This document shows, piece by piece, positions 33,563 to 42,450 of a DNA stretch of 48,408 bases (its first letter is position 1; the number at the start of each line of letters is the position of its first letter). Source of the stretch: Rikenella microfusus. GTDB taxonomy: Bacteria > Bacteroidota > Bacteroidia > Bacteroidales > DYQK01. The DNA is taken from the NCBI GenBank assembly GCA_020719385.1, contig DYQK01000007.1:1-48408 (forward strand), in the 5' to 3' direction. The translations under genes and the position numbers were made by a program. Below the pieces are notes generated by a model that was not told where the DNA came from, ran no database searches, and saw only the letters and a program-made list of their open reading frames with translations.

Positions 33563-35662
33563 TTAAAAATTCATATTCATAAAAACGTGATAAAGTTTAA
33601 TCATTTGCCCTTCGAAAAAATGTTCCGTTAGTCCGAGACGAATGTTGATGCAATTTTTTATATATTCTTCCGTTAAATCAAGCATTTGGCGTTTAGGAAT
33701 TTTACAAAGAAGAGCAAGTTGTTCAATATTTTTTTCAAATTTATAATTTTGCCATACGTCATCGAAATTTTTCATTTCGACATACAAAACCACAAAACAA
33801 TGTTTTGTGCCATTCGGATTATAATTTATCAACAATTTTAGTGCATGATTCATCGCATATTCTTGTCCTGTTTTTCCAAAAGAAGTTAATTTTAACGCTT
33901 CAAAAAGAGCCAATTCTTGATTATTATGACTAATTTTTAAATCTAAACGCCCAACATCTTTTCCTGTTTCAGAAGTTCCTTGACGCGCTTCCTGTTTAAC
34001 TATATAACTTTTTGCTTCCAAAAGAGAAACAAATAAATCATTATATCGATTTTCGTCATTATTGAGAGATAAATGTTTTGCTTGAATATCTTTTGCACAC
34101 CAAAGAATATCGTTTAAAAGTTGTTCATTCCAATCTTTTGGGCGATGATTTAACAAATCATCAATTAATTCTTTGATTTCAACGGGATAATAAGGTTCAT
34201 TTTTGCAATCTATTGTTGTTCTAAAACGCAATCTGCTTTTCAATTCTGTGTAGACAAACAAAGTCGGATTTTCGTTATTTTGACAAGTTTTACAATTGCA
34301 AGGCACAAGTTCGTTCCAGTCATTTTTGTAACTTTCGCTGATTTCGTTTAAATAATTTCGCAAAATTGCATAATAATCGCGTTTTTGTTCACCTTCGATA
34401 TAAATTTTCAAATCATTTTTTTCCTCATCAGACTTAATTAAAACCAACGTTTTATATTCATTATTTCGCAACAACATTCCTGTTCGCCATTTTTTCTCAA
34501 TGTCATTTTTCATTTTTACCATCAAACGCGGAATAATGGATTTCGACAAAAAATCTTCGTAATGATAAATAAATTTCAGAGAACGAACAAAATCAAACTT
34601 AATTTCTGGTTCGTTGACAGATAATAAATCAGGAATCAAAACATTTTCAGAATCAATGGCAAAACAAAGTTCAAATTTTTTCATTAAATGAATAATAAAC
34701 CGTTGTTTGTCGTCAGGATAATCAAAATCGTTGTCATTTCGCTTCGACAAAATATCTCGCAACCATTTTAACGGCATTTCTCCGTTTTGCAATTCGATTT
34801 TATCATACGAAATAATTCGATATACAGCATTTGTCACCCAATGCGGATTTAAAATATGCGTATCTTGCAAATCAAATTCAGAAAAATGCAATAAAATTCC
34901 TAAATTATCAAGATATTCGACTAATGTTATTTGTGCTTGCTCATCTTTTACCGTTTCGTTGTTGCAAATTTCCAAAAATTGCGTATAAGAAATGAAATTT
35001 GTTGTTACCTGAATTAATTTTTCACGAATGTTGAACCATTTTTTTATCCATGGCGTATGAACCATCTCGATTTGATTCGCAACTTGCGACAAACCTTCGA
35101 TAAATTTATCAATTCCTTCTCTTGTGGCACACGAAATTCGATAAAAAGCAAAAATATTCGGAAATTTTTGTCGCAATTCGGTTTCGTTTAAGCGAAAAGC
35201 AGGTTTTTGGTCAATTTTATTCATAATAACTATCACAGGCGAAGTGCCGCCAAAAGATTCTATCATTCGCAACCAATAATATTTTTTCTCATCCACGCGA
35301 CCATCAAGCACCAAAACATACAAAGAACGACGAGATAAAAAGAATTGATGCGTAGAATGTAAATATTCTTGTCCACCGAAATCCCACAAATGCAACGTTA
35401 TTTTAGAATGATTGCTGTCAACTTCGAAATCGTTGATATTAATTCCTTTTGTTTCGGGTTCATTTTTATCGAAAGGTAAATTTTGTAATTGTTTAATCAA
35501 CGAAGTTTTGCCCGAAGCACCTTCGCCGACAAATAACACTTTTGCCTCATTGACAGGTATTTTTTCATTTTCAGAAAACCAAACTTTTATTGCCTCTTTG
35601 CCCTGTTCAATAATTTCAATAGGAACATTTTCGATATTATCTATTATTTTTAAATCAGACAT
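33563..35662 (-). CDS. Roco-family GTPase (Roc-COR) with unassigned C-terminal, possibly nuclease-like domain
   Basis: A 699-residue multidomain protein. The Roc GTPase has G1 GEGASGKT (46-53), G3 DFGGQE (94-99), G4 NKID (148-151) and G5 SCAT (177-180). COR follows (about 205-400, with the winged-helix segment ITLVEYLDNLGILLHF and HILNPHWVTNAVYRII). A linker carries a CxCxxC (455-460) before WNEQLLNDIL. The last 160 residues are separate: RYNDLFVSLLEAKSYIV, then GRLDLKI (571-577) and LALFEALKL (584-592), spaced like the acidic core of PD-(D/E)xK nucleases but lacking the usual ExK lysine. Roco proteins normally carry N-terminal LRRs; none are present. A defence or signalling role is inference. 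Confidence 0.85.
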   Translation of the reverse strand: MSDLKIIDNIENVPIEIIEQGKEAIKVWFSENEKIPVNEAKVLFVGEGASGKTSLIKQLQNLPFDKNEPETKGININDFEVDSNHSKITLHLWDFGGQEYLHSTHQFFLSRRSLYVLVLDGRVDEKKYYWLRMIESFGGTSPVIVIMNKIDQKPAFRLNETELRQKFPNIFAFYRISCATREGIDKFIEGLSQVANQIEMVHTPWIKKWFNIREKLIQVTTNFISYTQFLEICNNETVKDEQAQITLVEYLDNLGILLHFSEFDLQDTHILNPHWVTNAVYRIISYDKIELQNGEMPLKWLRDILSKRNDNDFDYPDDKQRFIIHLMKKFELCFAIDSENVLIPDLLSVNEPEIKFDFVRSLKFIYHYEDFLSKSIIPRLMVKMKNDIEKKWRTGMLLRNNEYKTLVLIKSDEEKNDLKIYIEGEQKRDYYAILRNYLNEISESYKNDWNELVPCNCKTCQNNENPTLFVYTELKSRLRFRTTIDCKNEPYYPVEIKELIDDLLNHRPKDWNEQLLNDILWCAKDIQAKHLSLNNDENRYNDLFVSLLEAKSYIVKQEARQGTSETGKDVGRLDLKISHNNQELALFEALKLTSFGKTGQEYAMNHALKLLINYNPNGTKHCFVVLYVEMKNFDDVWQNYKFEKNIEQLALLCKIPKRQMLDLTEEYIKNCINIRLGLTEHFFEGQMIKLYHVFMNMNF

Positions 35663-35684
35663 AATTTTTTATTTTTTTAAAACG

Positions 35685-35692
35685 CAAAATTA
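35685..35692 (-). promoter_or_regulatory. -7 promoter box for the Roco gene
   Basis: The minus strand reads TAATTTTG, 23 bases upstream of the ATG at 35662. Confidence 0.5.
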
Positions 35693-35757
35693 AACAATTT
35701 TTCTCAAAAAAACAATTTTTTCGAAAAACTCTTTCCAAAATTTTCAAAAAAAATTAA

Positions 35758-35765
35758 TATCTTTG
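35758..35765 (+). promoter_or_regulatory. -7 promoter box for prenyl synthase - PASTA - Crp
   Basis: TATCTTTG followed by CCC, 23 bases before the ATG at 35789, divergent from the Roco promoter. Confidence 0.7.
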
Positions 35766-35788
35766 CCCGCAAAATTTAAACGCTTAAA

Positions 35789-36757
35789 ATGAGAACGTTA
35801 AACGAAATACAAAAAATTGTCGAACAAGAAACGACCAAAAATTTTATTTTTCAACATCAAAAACCTGCAGAATTGTACGCTCCGATAGAATATTTTCTCG
35901 CTCTCGGCGGCAAACGCATTCGTCCTGCCTTCGTTTTGATGAGTTGTAATTTGTTTTGCGACAACATCGAAAAATCGATTCCTGCGGCACTCGCTATGGA
36001 GGTTTTTCACAATTTTACCCTCGTTCACGACGACATTATTGACAATTCACCTTTGAGACGCAATTTCCCCACTGTTCATAAAAAATGGAATCTGAATCAA
36101 GCCATTTTGTCAGGTGATACGATGGTTTTTATTGCGTATCAACACTTAAATCATTTGGATTCGAAATTTTTACCGAAAATTTTGCCGATTTTTACGCAAG
36201 CCGCCATCGAGGTGTGCGAGGGTCAACAATTTGATATGCAAGAAAGCAAAACTGAAAACGATTATTTGAAAATGGCGGCATTAAAAACTTCGGCACTGCT
36301 GGCGTCAAGTCTCAAAATCGGGGCAATTATCGGCGGAGCAAATTCGCAGGATGCAGAAAATATTTATCAATTTGGGCAAAAACTCGGACTTGCGTTTCAA
36401 ATTCAGGACGATTATTTGGATGTCTTCGGCAACGAAGTAACTTTTGGAAAATCCATCGGCAACGATATTGTTACAAATAAATCGACATTTTTAACGGTAA
36501 AAGCCTTTGAACTTGCCGATTCCGAATCAAAAAATGAGTTAAAATATTATTTTTCCTCGACAAATTTCCCTGCTGACGAAAAAATTCTTGCGGTAACAAA
36601 AATTTATCACCGTTTAAAAATTGACGAATTTACAAAAAATAAAATTGAAAAATTTTACAACGAAAGTTTGGAATTTTTAAACCAAATCAATGTTGTTGAA
36701 GAACGAAAAACGCAGTTAAAACTTTTTGCCGACCAACTTTTGAAGCGAATAAAATAA
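35789..36757 (+). CDS. Trans-polyprenyl diphosphate synthase
   Basis: A 322-residue IspA/IspB-family enzyme that condenses isopentenyl diphosphate with allylic diphosphates. GGKRIRPAFVLMSC precedes the first Asp-rich motif DDIID (in LVHDDIIDNSPLRR), and the second is DDYLD (in FQIQDDYLDVFG), followed by GKSIGNDIVTNKSTFL. Product length (farnesyl, geranylgeranyl or longer for menaquinone) cannot be told with confidence. It may feed uppS. It is the first gene of a run with the PASTA and Crp genes (gaps of 25 and 6 bases). Confidence 0.93.
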   Translation: MRTLNEIQKIVEQETTKNFIFQHQKPAELYAPIEYFLALGGKRIRPAFVLMSCNLFCDNIEKSIPAALAMEVFHNFTLVHDDIIDNSPLRRNFPTVHKKWNLNQAILSGDTMVFIAYQHLNHLDSKFLPKILPIFTQAAIEVCEGQQFDMQESKTENDYLKMAALKTSALLASSLKIGAIIGGANSQDAENIYQFGQKLGLAFQIQDDYLDVFGNEVTFGKSIGNDIVTNKSTFLTVKAFELADSESKNELKYYFSSTNFPADEKILAVTKIYHRLKIDEFTKNKIEKFYNESLEFLNQINVVEERKTQLKLFADQLLKRIK

Positions 36758-36782
36758 TTTTTTACTCAAAAAATTTCTTTTT

Positions 36783-37424
36783 ATGAATCTCGAACAAATT
36801 AAAAATCACCCAATTACACAAAAAATAATTGTTTTTTTCAAAGAACTTTGGAAGTTTTTGAAAACAAAACTTTTTATCAAAAATTTTCTCATCGCACTTG
36901 GAATTGCTATTGCGTTTTTTAGTTGTATTTTTTTGTTTTTAAACATTTTTACGCATCACGGCGAGTCGATGTTTGTCCCTGATTTTCGAAAATTATCTCT
37001 CAAGGAAGTTGAAAAAATTGCGAAATCGAAAAAATTGCGTTTCGAAGTTATTGATTCGGTTTATAATGCCGCAGATTTCAAACCTGGCACGGTTGTCGGA
37101 CAAACGCCGCCGCCGAATTTCAAGGTCAAAGAAGGCAGAACCATTTTTTTAACTATCAAAACTTTCAATGACGAGAAAATTCCAATGCCCGATTTTCGCA
37201 GTGTTTCGCTTATTCAGGCAAAAGCAGATATGGAAACTTACGGCTTTAAACTCGGCAATATTCGAGAAATTCCTGCCGAACACACAGACGTTATTGAACA
37301 AAATTACAAAGGAAAACCAATTTTGCCAGGAACTTTGATTATCAAAGGCGAAACTATTGATTTAGTTATCGGCAAAGGAGACAAAAAAGATGACGACCAA
37401 TCTTCCAAAAAAGACTCAATTTAA
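36783..37424 (+). CDS. Membrane-anchored protein with two PASTA domains
   Basis: A 213-residue protein with a short cytoplasmic N-terminus, one transmembrane helix (about 34-56), then two extracytoplasmic PASTA repeats. The first is about 63-128 (VPDFRKLSLKEVEKIAKSKK ... VGQTPPPNFKVKEGRTIFLTI, given in part) and the second about 134-197. A polar tail (KGDKKDDDQSS) follows. PASTA modules bind peptidoglycan fragments in Ser/Thr kinases and penicillin-binding proteins. No kinase or transpeptidase domain is attached here, a form common in Bacteroidota whose role is not established. It lies between the prenyl synthase and Crp genes. Confidence 0.88.
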   Translation: MNLEQIKNHPITQKIIVFFKELWKFLKTKLFIKNFLIALGIAIAFFSCIFLFLNIFTHHGESMFVPDFRKLSLKEVEKIAKSKKLRFEVIDSVYNAADFKPGTVVGQTPPPNFKVKEGRTIFLTIKTFNDEKIPMPDFRSVSLIQAKADMETYGFKLGNIREIPAEHTDVIEQNYKGKPILPGTLIIKGETIDLVIGKGDKKDDDQSSKKDSI

Positions 37425-37430
37425 TTTTTT

Positions 37431-38150
37431 ATGACTTCGAGAAATATTCGAAACTTGCGAAAAGAACGCTGCAATAGTTGCTCCGAAAATCGAAATACCT
37501 TATTTCACTATCTTTCTCCTGCGGAAAAAGAATTGTTGAAAAAAAATCATATCTGCACGCATTACCCAAAGGGCGAGTTGTTGTTCAAAGAAGGCGACAG
37601 GGCAATGAATATTTTCTGTCTCTCGGAGGGAAAGATTAAAATTTTCAAAGAACGAAGCGGCGGCAGAGAACAAATTTTACAACTCAAGACGCCTGTTTCG
37701 TTAGTTGGTTTTCAAACCCTGTTTAACAATGGTTTTTACACCGAATCGGCTTCTGCGTTGGAAAAAGTTGTTGTCTGTACTATTGAGAAAGAAACTTTAA
37801 CGCAATTAATTCACACAAATCGATTTTTTGCCTTTGAGATGACAAAACTTTTAACTAACGAAAATACATTTCTGAGTCAAAGATTAGTGAATCTCACTCA
37901 AAAACACATTCGCGGACGTATTGCAGAGTCGTTGTTGTATCTCAAAGATATTTCTGGTTTTCAAAACGACAATCTGACGCTTGATATTCAACTCTCGCGT
38001 TTAGATTTGGCAAATCTCTCAAGTATGACTTCGTGGAACGCAATTAGAATTATCTCGAACTTCGCTAACGAAGGAATTATTGGCATTGAGGGGAAGAAAC
38101 TCAAAATTTTTGACCAAGAAAGACTCGAAAAAATAAGTCTTTCGGGTTAA
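37431..38150 (+). CDS. Crp/Fnr family transcription regulator
   Basis: A 239-residue regulator with an N-terminal cyclic-nucleotide-binding fold (about 28-140; YPKGELLFKEGDRAMNIFCLSEGKIKIF) and a C-terminal winged helix (about 165-235; LSRLDLANLSSMTSWNAIRIISNF as recognition region, given in part). An N-terminal CNSC pair (residues 14-17) could bind a cofactor but does not match the Fnr four-cysteine pattern. The canonical cAMP-binding RxS arginine is not seen. The ligand is unknown. It starts 6 bases after the PASTA gene and ends 3 bases before the end of convergent ftsA. Confidence 0.9.
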   Translation: MTSRNIRNLRKERCNSCSENRNTLFHYLSPAEKELLKKNHICTHYPKGELLFKEGDRAMNIFCLSEGKIKIFKERSGGREQILQLKTPVSLVGFQTLFNNGFYTESASALEKVVVCTIEKETLTQLIHTNRFFAFEMTKLLTNENTFLSQRLVNLTQKHIRGRIAESLLYLKDISGFQNDNLTLDIQLSRLDLANLSSMTSWNAIRIISNFANEGIIGIEGKKLKIFDQERLEKISLSG

Positions 38151-38153
38151 TTG

Positions 38154-39479
38154 TTACATTTTTGTATCTTTTTCCTCAAAAATACGAATAATATTTTCTT
38201 TGAGAGTAGAAATTAAACTTTGTTTCTTGGGTGGAGCATAAGTTTCGACTTTTTTCTCTTCTTTTTCCACCGCAACAACAACTTTTTCAACAGGTTTTAT
38301 CTGTTGCATTTTTTGCATTTCGTCCAGATATTCAAAACCTTTGAGAATCAAACCTACACTTGTCGAAAAAGGTGGTTGATTTATCTCTTTAAAAGTATCG
38401 AAAACGAAATTTTCGTTGGGAAAACCAACTCGCACATCAAGTCCTGTTTTGAATTTTACCAGTTGCGGCAAATGTTTTAACAACGCACCGCCGCCTGTGA
38501 GAGCGATTCCTGCACCCAACTTGTCCATAAAACCTGAATTTTCTAACTCAAAAGCAACTGCATCGATGATTTCCTCCATTCTTGCCTGAATGATAAACGC
38601 TAAACTTTTGAAAGAAATTTCTTTTGGGTCTCTGCCGTTGATTCCTGGAATAGTTACCACCTTGTCGTCTGGAGCCAAGTCGCCGAGTGCCGAACCAAAT
38701 TGGACTTTTAACAATTCTGCTTGTCGTTGCAAAATGGCACAGCCTTCTTTTATGTCGTTTGTGATAACATTTCCGCCGAAGGGAATAACGGCTGTATGTC
38801 GAATGATTCCGTCATAATAAACTGCAACGTCTGTTGTTCCGCCGCCGATGTCTAAAAGTGCAACGCCTGCTTCTTTCTCGTCATCAGTTAATACTGCGTC
38901 AGATGAGGCAAGCGGTTCGAGAATGAGTCGTTGAACTTGCATTCCCAAACGGTTAATACATTTTGTCGTATTTTTTGCCGAAGCAACGTGTCCGATAACT
39001 ATGTGAAAATTTGCTTCCAGACGTTTTCCTGTCATTCCTACAGGATTTTTAACGCCTGTTTCGCTATCAACGATATAATTTTGCGGAATTACGTGAATAA
39101 TTTCCTCGCCTGCCTCAAGCGGAATTTTATACATATCAGAAGTTAAAATATCCACATCTTCCTGAGCTATTTCATCTTCCTGAGACTCAATATATCGGTA
39201 ACCGCGATTTTTGATACTTTTTATGTGTTGTCCCGCAATTCCGACAAACACTTGGTCGAAATTGATTCCAGATTGGTCGCGTGCTTGCTTGACGGCTTCC
39301 TGAATCGAAGCGGCTGTCTCCTCAATATTGAGAACAACGCCTCTTTTCACACCCTTTGACATTGCTTTTCCCGTTCCGATAATCCGAATTTTGCCGTTTT
39401 TTTCACGTCTCCCAATAATTGCCACGATTTTGGTTGTCCCAATATCTACGGCTGCAACGTATTCCTGAGTTGGTGTCAT
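38154..39479 (-). CDS. ftsA: Cell division protein FtsA
   Basis: A 441-residue actin-like ATPase that tethers FtsZ to the membrane. AAVDIGTTKIVAIIG is phosphate loop 1, ALLDIGGGTTDVAVY is phosphate loop 2, GIALTGGGALLKHLP is the adenosine motif, and the 1C (SHS2) insertion lies at about 80-160. After a variable linker (KPVEKVVVAVEKEEKK) the C-terminal helix STLKENIIRIFEE is amphipathic and is the membrane anchor. The start is the ATG at 39479 (MTPTQEYVAA); a 13-codon upstream extension lacks support. ftsA normally lies between ftsQ and ftsZ in the dcw cluster; here none of those genes is adjacent. Confidence 0.94.
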   Translation of the reverse strand: MTPTQEYVAAVDIGTTKIVAIIGRREKNGKIRIIGTGKAMSKGVKRGVVLNIEETAASIQEAVKQARDQSGINFDQVFVGIAGQHIKSIKNRGYRYIESQEDEIAQEDVDILTSDMYKIPLEAGEEIIHVIPQNYIVDSETGVKNPVGMTGKRLEANFHIVIGHVASAKNTTKCINRLGMQVQRLILEPLASSDAVLTDDEKEAGVALLDIGGGTTDVAVYYDGIIRHTAVIPFGGNVITNDIKEGCAILQRQAELLKVQFGSALGDLAPDDKVVTIPGINGRDPKEISFKSLAFIIQARMEEIIDAVAFELENSGFMDKLGAGIALTGGGALLKHLPQLVKFKTGLDVRVGFPNENFVFDTFKEINQPPFSTSVGLILKGFEYLDEMQKMQQIKPVEKVVVAVEKEEKKVETYAPPKKQSLISTLKENIIRIFEEKDTKM

Positions 39480-39732
39480 GATTGAGAAAATTTTTTGAAC
39501 CCCAAACTCGTATGTCAATTGTTATGTCGAATACGAATTTTAATTTGTAAATTATTGATTTTGAAATACTTACGTATTTTTTGATAAAATATTTTAATCT
39601 GCAATTTTAATATTTTTTTTTGAATTTTTCGCATATTTTAAAAATTTTTTCATTTTTTTTGTAAATTTTTCTTTACTTTAACAAAAAATTATTTTTTTTA
39701 CACTCAAATTCGAAATTTTTGAAAAAAAAATT
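39480..39732. other. Intergenic region upstream of ftsA and purH
   Basis: About 250 very AT-rich bases between divergent ftsA and purH. It contains an imperfect inverted repeat CGTAT ... ATACG (39509-39544 region) near the ftsA start, which is a possible operator. I see no ORF, tRNA or clear minus-strand TAnnTTTG box for ftsA. Confidence 0.4.
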
Positions 39733-39740
39733 TACTTTTG
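39733..39740 (+). promoter_or_regulatory. -7 promoter box for purH
   Basis: TACTTTTG matches TAnnTTTG, 36 bases before the purH ATG. Confidence 0.6.
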
Positions 39741-39776
39741 TGCGTTTAAAAAATACAACATTTTTCGTTAAAACGT

Positions 39777-41438
39777 ATGAATACTTTGAAAAAAATTCGC
39801 ACTTGTTTAATTTCGGTTTTTCATAAAACGAATCTCGATGAAATTGTACAAACTTTAAAAAAACTTGACGTACAATTTATTTCTACAGGCGGCACTTTTG
39901 AATATCTTGAAAATCAAGGTGTTAACGCAATAAAAGTTGAAGACCTGACTTCATTTCCTGCCATATTAGGTGGACGCGTAAAAACATTGCATCCTCAAAT
40001 TTTCGGTGGAATATTAGCACGCCGAGAAAATCCTGACGATTTAGCAACTTTGCAGCAATATCAAATTCCTGAAATTGATTTGGTCATTGTTGACTTGTAT
40101 CCTTTTGCTGAAACGATTGCCGCCGAATTGGAAAAAGAAGAAATACAGGATCCCAGAATGAAAAAACTTATGCATTATCAGTCATTGCTTCACGCTGTAG
40201 CGAAAAATTGCTATGATGGTTCAGAAGACTGCCTGTTTGTTTCTGCGAGTAGTTTTCTTTCAGAAGAAAGCATTGAAAAAATTGATATTGGTGGCATTTC
40301 TTTGATTCGTGCTGCGGCAAAAAATTTCAAAGATGTTTTAGTTGTTGGCTCGAAGCGACAATATTATGCACTTTTAAAATTGTTGCAAAGAAAAAACGGT
40401 GTCACCGATATTGAAGACAGACAAAATTTTGCAACTATTGCTTTCGATATTACTTCTCATTATGATTCGTTGATTTTTCAATATTTCTGTAGCAAAAACC
40501 CCTCCATTTCTAATACTTTTAAATTGAGTATTGAAAATCAAAAACATTTGCGTTATGGCGAAAATCCGCATCAGCACGCACATTTTTATGGAGACCTCAA
40601 TTCTGTTTTCGAACAAATTCAAGGGAAAGAAATTTCTTACAACAATCTTTTAGACATCGAAGCGGCAATTGGTTTAATCTCGGAATTCGAAAACGAGCCA
40701 ACATTCGCCATTTTGAAACACAACAATCCTTGCGGCTGTGCTTCAGGAGCAACAATTCTCGAAGCATGGGAGCGATCTTTTGCAGGTGACACAATCTCTG
40801 CGTTTGGCGGAATTTTAATTTCGAACAAAGAAATTGACAAAGAAACGGCACTTTCAATAGACAAAATATTTTTCGAAGTTTTGCTTGCCCCAAGTTTTTC
40901 AGACGAATCTCTTGAGATTTTGAAACAAAAACAGAATCGAATTTTGTTGATTCTCAAACCACGAAGACTTCCGTATACTCAGTATCGTTCAATGTTTAGC
41001 GGCGTTTTAGTGCAAACTCGAGATTTTCGTACAGAAAAGAAAGAAAATATGAAATTTGTGACTCAAGTTTCGCCTTCAGAATCAGAGATTGAGGATTTGA
41101 TTTTTGCGAATAAAATTGTTAAATATTCTAAATCCAATGCGATAGTGTTGGTGAGAAATAAACAATTAATCGGCAGCGGCGTAGGACAAACCTCTCGAAT
41201 TGACGCAGTTAGGCAAAGTATTGAAAAAGCGAAGTCGTTCAATTTCGATTTAAAAGACGCAGTTTTGGCGTCAGACGCATTTTTTCCGTTTTCAGATTCT
41301 GTCGAAGCGGCTTACAACGCAGGAATCACCGCAATTATTCAGCCGGGCGGCTCTGTAAAAGATAACGAAAGTATAGATTTTTGCAACAAACAACAAATTT
41401 CGATGGTTTTCACAGGTATTCGACATTTTAAACATTAA
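39777..41438 (+). CDS. purH: Bifunctional AICAR transformylase / IMP cyclohydrolase with an insertion
   Basis: A 553-residue enzyme for the last two steps of IMP synthesis. The cyclohydrolase domain shows FISTGGTFEYLE, LGGRVKTLHPQIFGGIL, VDLYPF and KIDIGGISLIRAAAKN. The transformylase domain shows RYGENPHQHAHFYG, EISYNNLLDIEAA, the catalytic KHNNPCGCASG, AFGGI, SNAIVLV, ASDAFFPF and the C-terminal TGIRHFKH. Related Bacteroidota enzymes are near 507-510 residues. The extra length is mostly a block of about 42 residues (about 119-160, from KEEIQDPRMKK to SASSFLSEE) just before KIDIGG. The frame is intact and the motifs are conserved, so it is probably active. Confidence 0.95.
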   Translation: MNTLKKIRTCLISVFHKTNLDEIVQTLKKLDVQFISTGGTFEYLENQGVNAIKVEDLTSFPAILGGRVKTLHPQIFGGILARRENPDDLATLQQYQIPEIDLVIVDLYPFAETIAAELEKEEIQDPRMKKLMHYQSLLHAVAKNCYDGSEDCLFVSASSFLSEESIEKIDIGGISLIRAAAKNFKDVLVVGSKRQYYALLKLLQRKNGVTDIEDRQNFATIAFDITSHYDSLIFQYFCSKNPSISNTFKLSIENQKHLRYGENPHQHAHFYGDLNSVFEQIQGKEISYNNLLDIEAAIGLISEFENEPTFAILKHNNPCGCASGATILEAWERSFAGDTISAFGGILISNKEIDKETALSIDKIFFEVLLAPSFSDESLEILKQKQNRILLILKPRRLPYTQYRSMFSGVLVQTRDFRTEKKENMKFVTQVSPSESEIEDLIFANKIVKYSKSNAIVLVRNKQLIGSGVGQTSRIDAVRQSIEKAKSFNFDLKDAVLASDAFFPFSDSVEAAYNAGITAIIQPGGSVKDNESIDFCNKQQISMVFTGIRHFKH

Positions 41439-41452
41439 AAATTCGATTTTAT

Positions 41453-41505
41453 CATTTTGATTTTCCCCATAACAAAAGTTGTGGGGGAATATTTTGATGC
41501 TTTTT
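41453..41505 (+). terminator. Terminator after purH
   Basis: CCCCATAAC pairs with GTTGTGGGG across AAAA. Longer AT arms (ATCATTTTGA / ATTTTGATG) flank it, and CTTTTT follows. Confidence 0.65.
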
Positions 41506-41547
41506 GAGAAAATTTCGTGTTTTTTCAAAAAATATCAGAAAAATTTT

Positions 41548-41555
41548 TACTTTTG
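41548..41555 (+). promoter_or_regulatory. -7 promoter box for the acyltransferase - rodA operon
   Basis: TACTTTTG followed by CCCC, 18 bases before the ATG at 41574. Confidence 0.65.
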
Positions 41556-41573
41556 CCCCAAAAATAAACAAAA

Positions 41574-42443
41574 ATGAATCAAATTCTTTATTGGTTATTT
41601 CGATTTTTCATTGGTTTTTTGGGAATTTTGCCCGTTAGGTTGGTTTATATTTTCTCGGATTTTCTTGCTTTTCTGCTTTTTTACGTTGTGAAATATCGAA
41701 AAAAAGTTGTTTTTAACAATTTACGGAATTCTTTTCCCGAAAAAAATGAGACAGAAATATCGAAAATTGCGAAAAAATTTTATCAACATTTGTGCGATAT
41801 TATGGTCGAAACGTTTAAAGCATTTTCTTTCTCTGACGCAGAAATGATAAAACGTTACAAAGTTTCGAATCAGGAAATATTGACTCCGTATTTTGCAAAG
41901 AATCAAAATATTATTTTGTCTGCGGGGCATTATGGAAATTGGGAATGGGCAACGCAGTCTGTTGGTTTTCAAACCGATTTTCAATTAATTACGTTGTACA
42001 AACCGCTTTCTAACTCTTTGATAGACAAATATTTGCGAGAGCAACGTCGTTCACGAAAAGTTGAGGTGGTTTCTATCTCGGAGACGAGAAAAGTTTTTTC
42101 AGATTCCTACGAAAAACCTGCAGGTTTTGTTATGGCGGCTGACCAAAGTCCGTCCAATTTGAAACGAGCCTTTTGGGTTAAGTTTTTAAATCAAGATACT
42201 GCTTGCCTGCACGGCGTCGAAAGTTACGCAAAACTTTACAATTTGCCTGTGTTTTTTTGTAATATTCAGCGGGAAAAACGAGGTTTTTATACCGTCACTC
42301 TTTCGTTGTTGGTTGAAAATCCGCAAGATACAAAAGACGGCGAGATTTCTCAAATTTATCTCTCGGCGTTGGAAAAAATTATTTTAGAGAAACCTGAAAA
42401 TTATCTCTGGTCGCACAGACGTTGGAAACATAAACGAAATTAA
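41574..42443 (+). CDS. Lysophospholipid/lipid A acyltransferase (LpxL/HtrB-like)
   Basis: A 289-residue membrane acyltransferase with an N-terminal hydrophobic helix (about 5-40) and the LPLAT catalytic motif HX4(D/E), seen as HYGNWEWA. Further features are the substrate-region AADQSP (in FVMAADQSPSNLKRAF) and the C-terminal YLWSHRRWKHKR typical of LpxL/LpxM. It should add a secondary acyl chain to lipid A, which fits a Gram-negative Bacteroidota envelope. The exact acyl position is unknown. It lies 7 bases before rodA and is probably co-transcribed with it. Confidence 0.92.
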   Translation: MNQILYWLFRFFIGFLGILPVRLVYIFSDFLAFLLFYVVKYRKKVVFNNLRNSFPEKNETEISKIAKKFYQHLCDIMVETFKAFSFSDAEMIKRYKVSNQEILTPYFAKNQNIILSAGHYGNWEWATQSVGFQTDFQLITLYKPLSNSLIDKYLREQRRSRKVEVVSISETRKVFSDSYEKPAGFVMAADQSPSNLKRAFWVKFLNQDTACLHGVESYAKLYNLPVFFCNIQREKRGFYTVTLSLLVENPQDTKDGEISQIYLSALEKIILEKPENYLWSHRRWKHKRN

Positions 42444-42450
42444 ACTTTTT

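Noticed and set aside
36783-37424. Ser/Thr kinase with PASTA domains
   Set aside because: The N-terminal part is only about 33 residues before the membrane helix; there is no kinase domain.
38154-39479. MreB or PilM in place of FtsA
   Set aside because: The SHS2-type insertion, GGGALLKHLP motif placement and amphipathic C-terminal helix after a linker fit FtsA.
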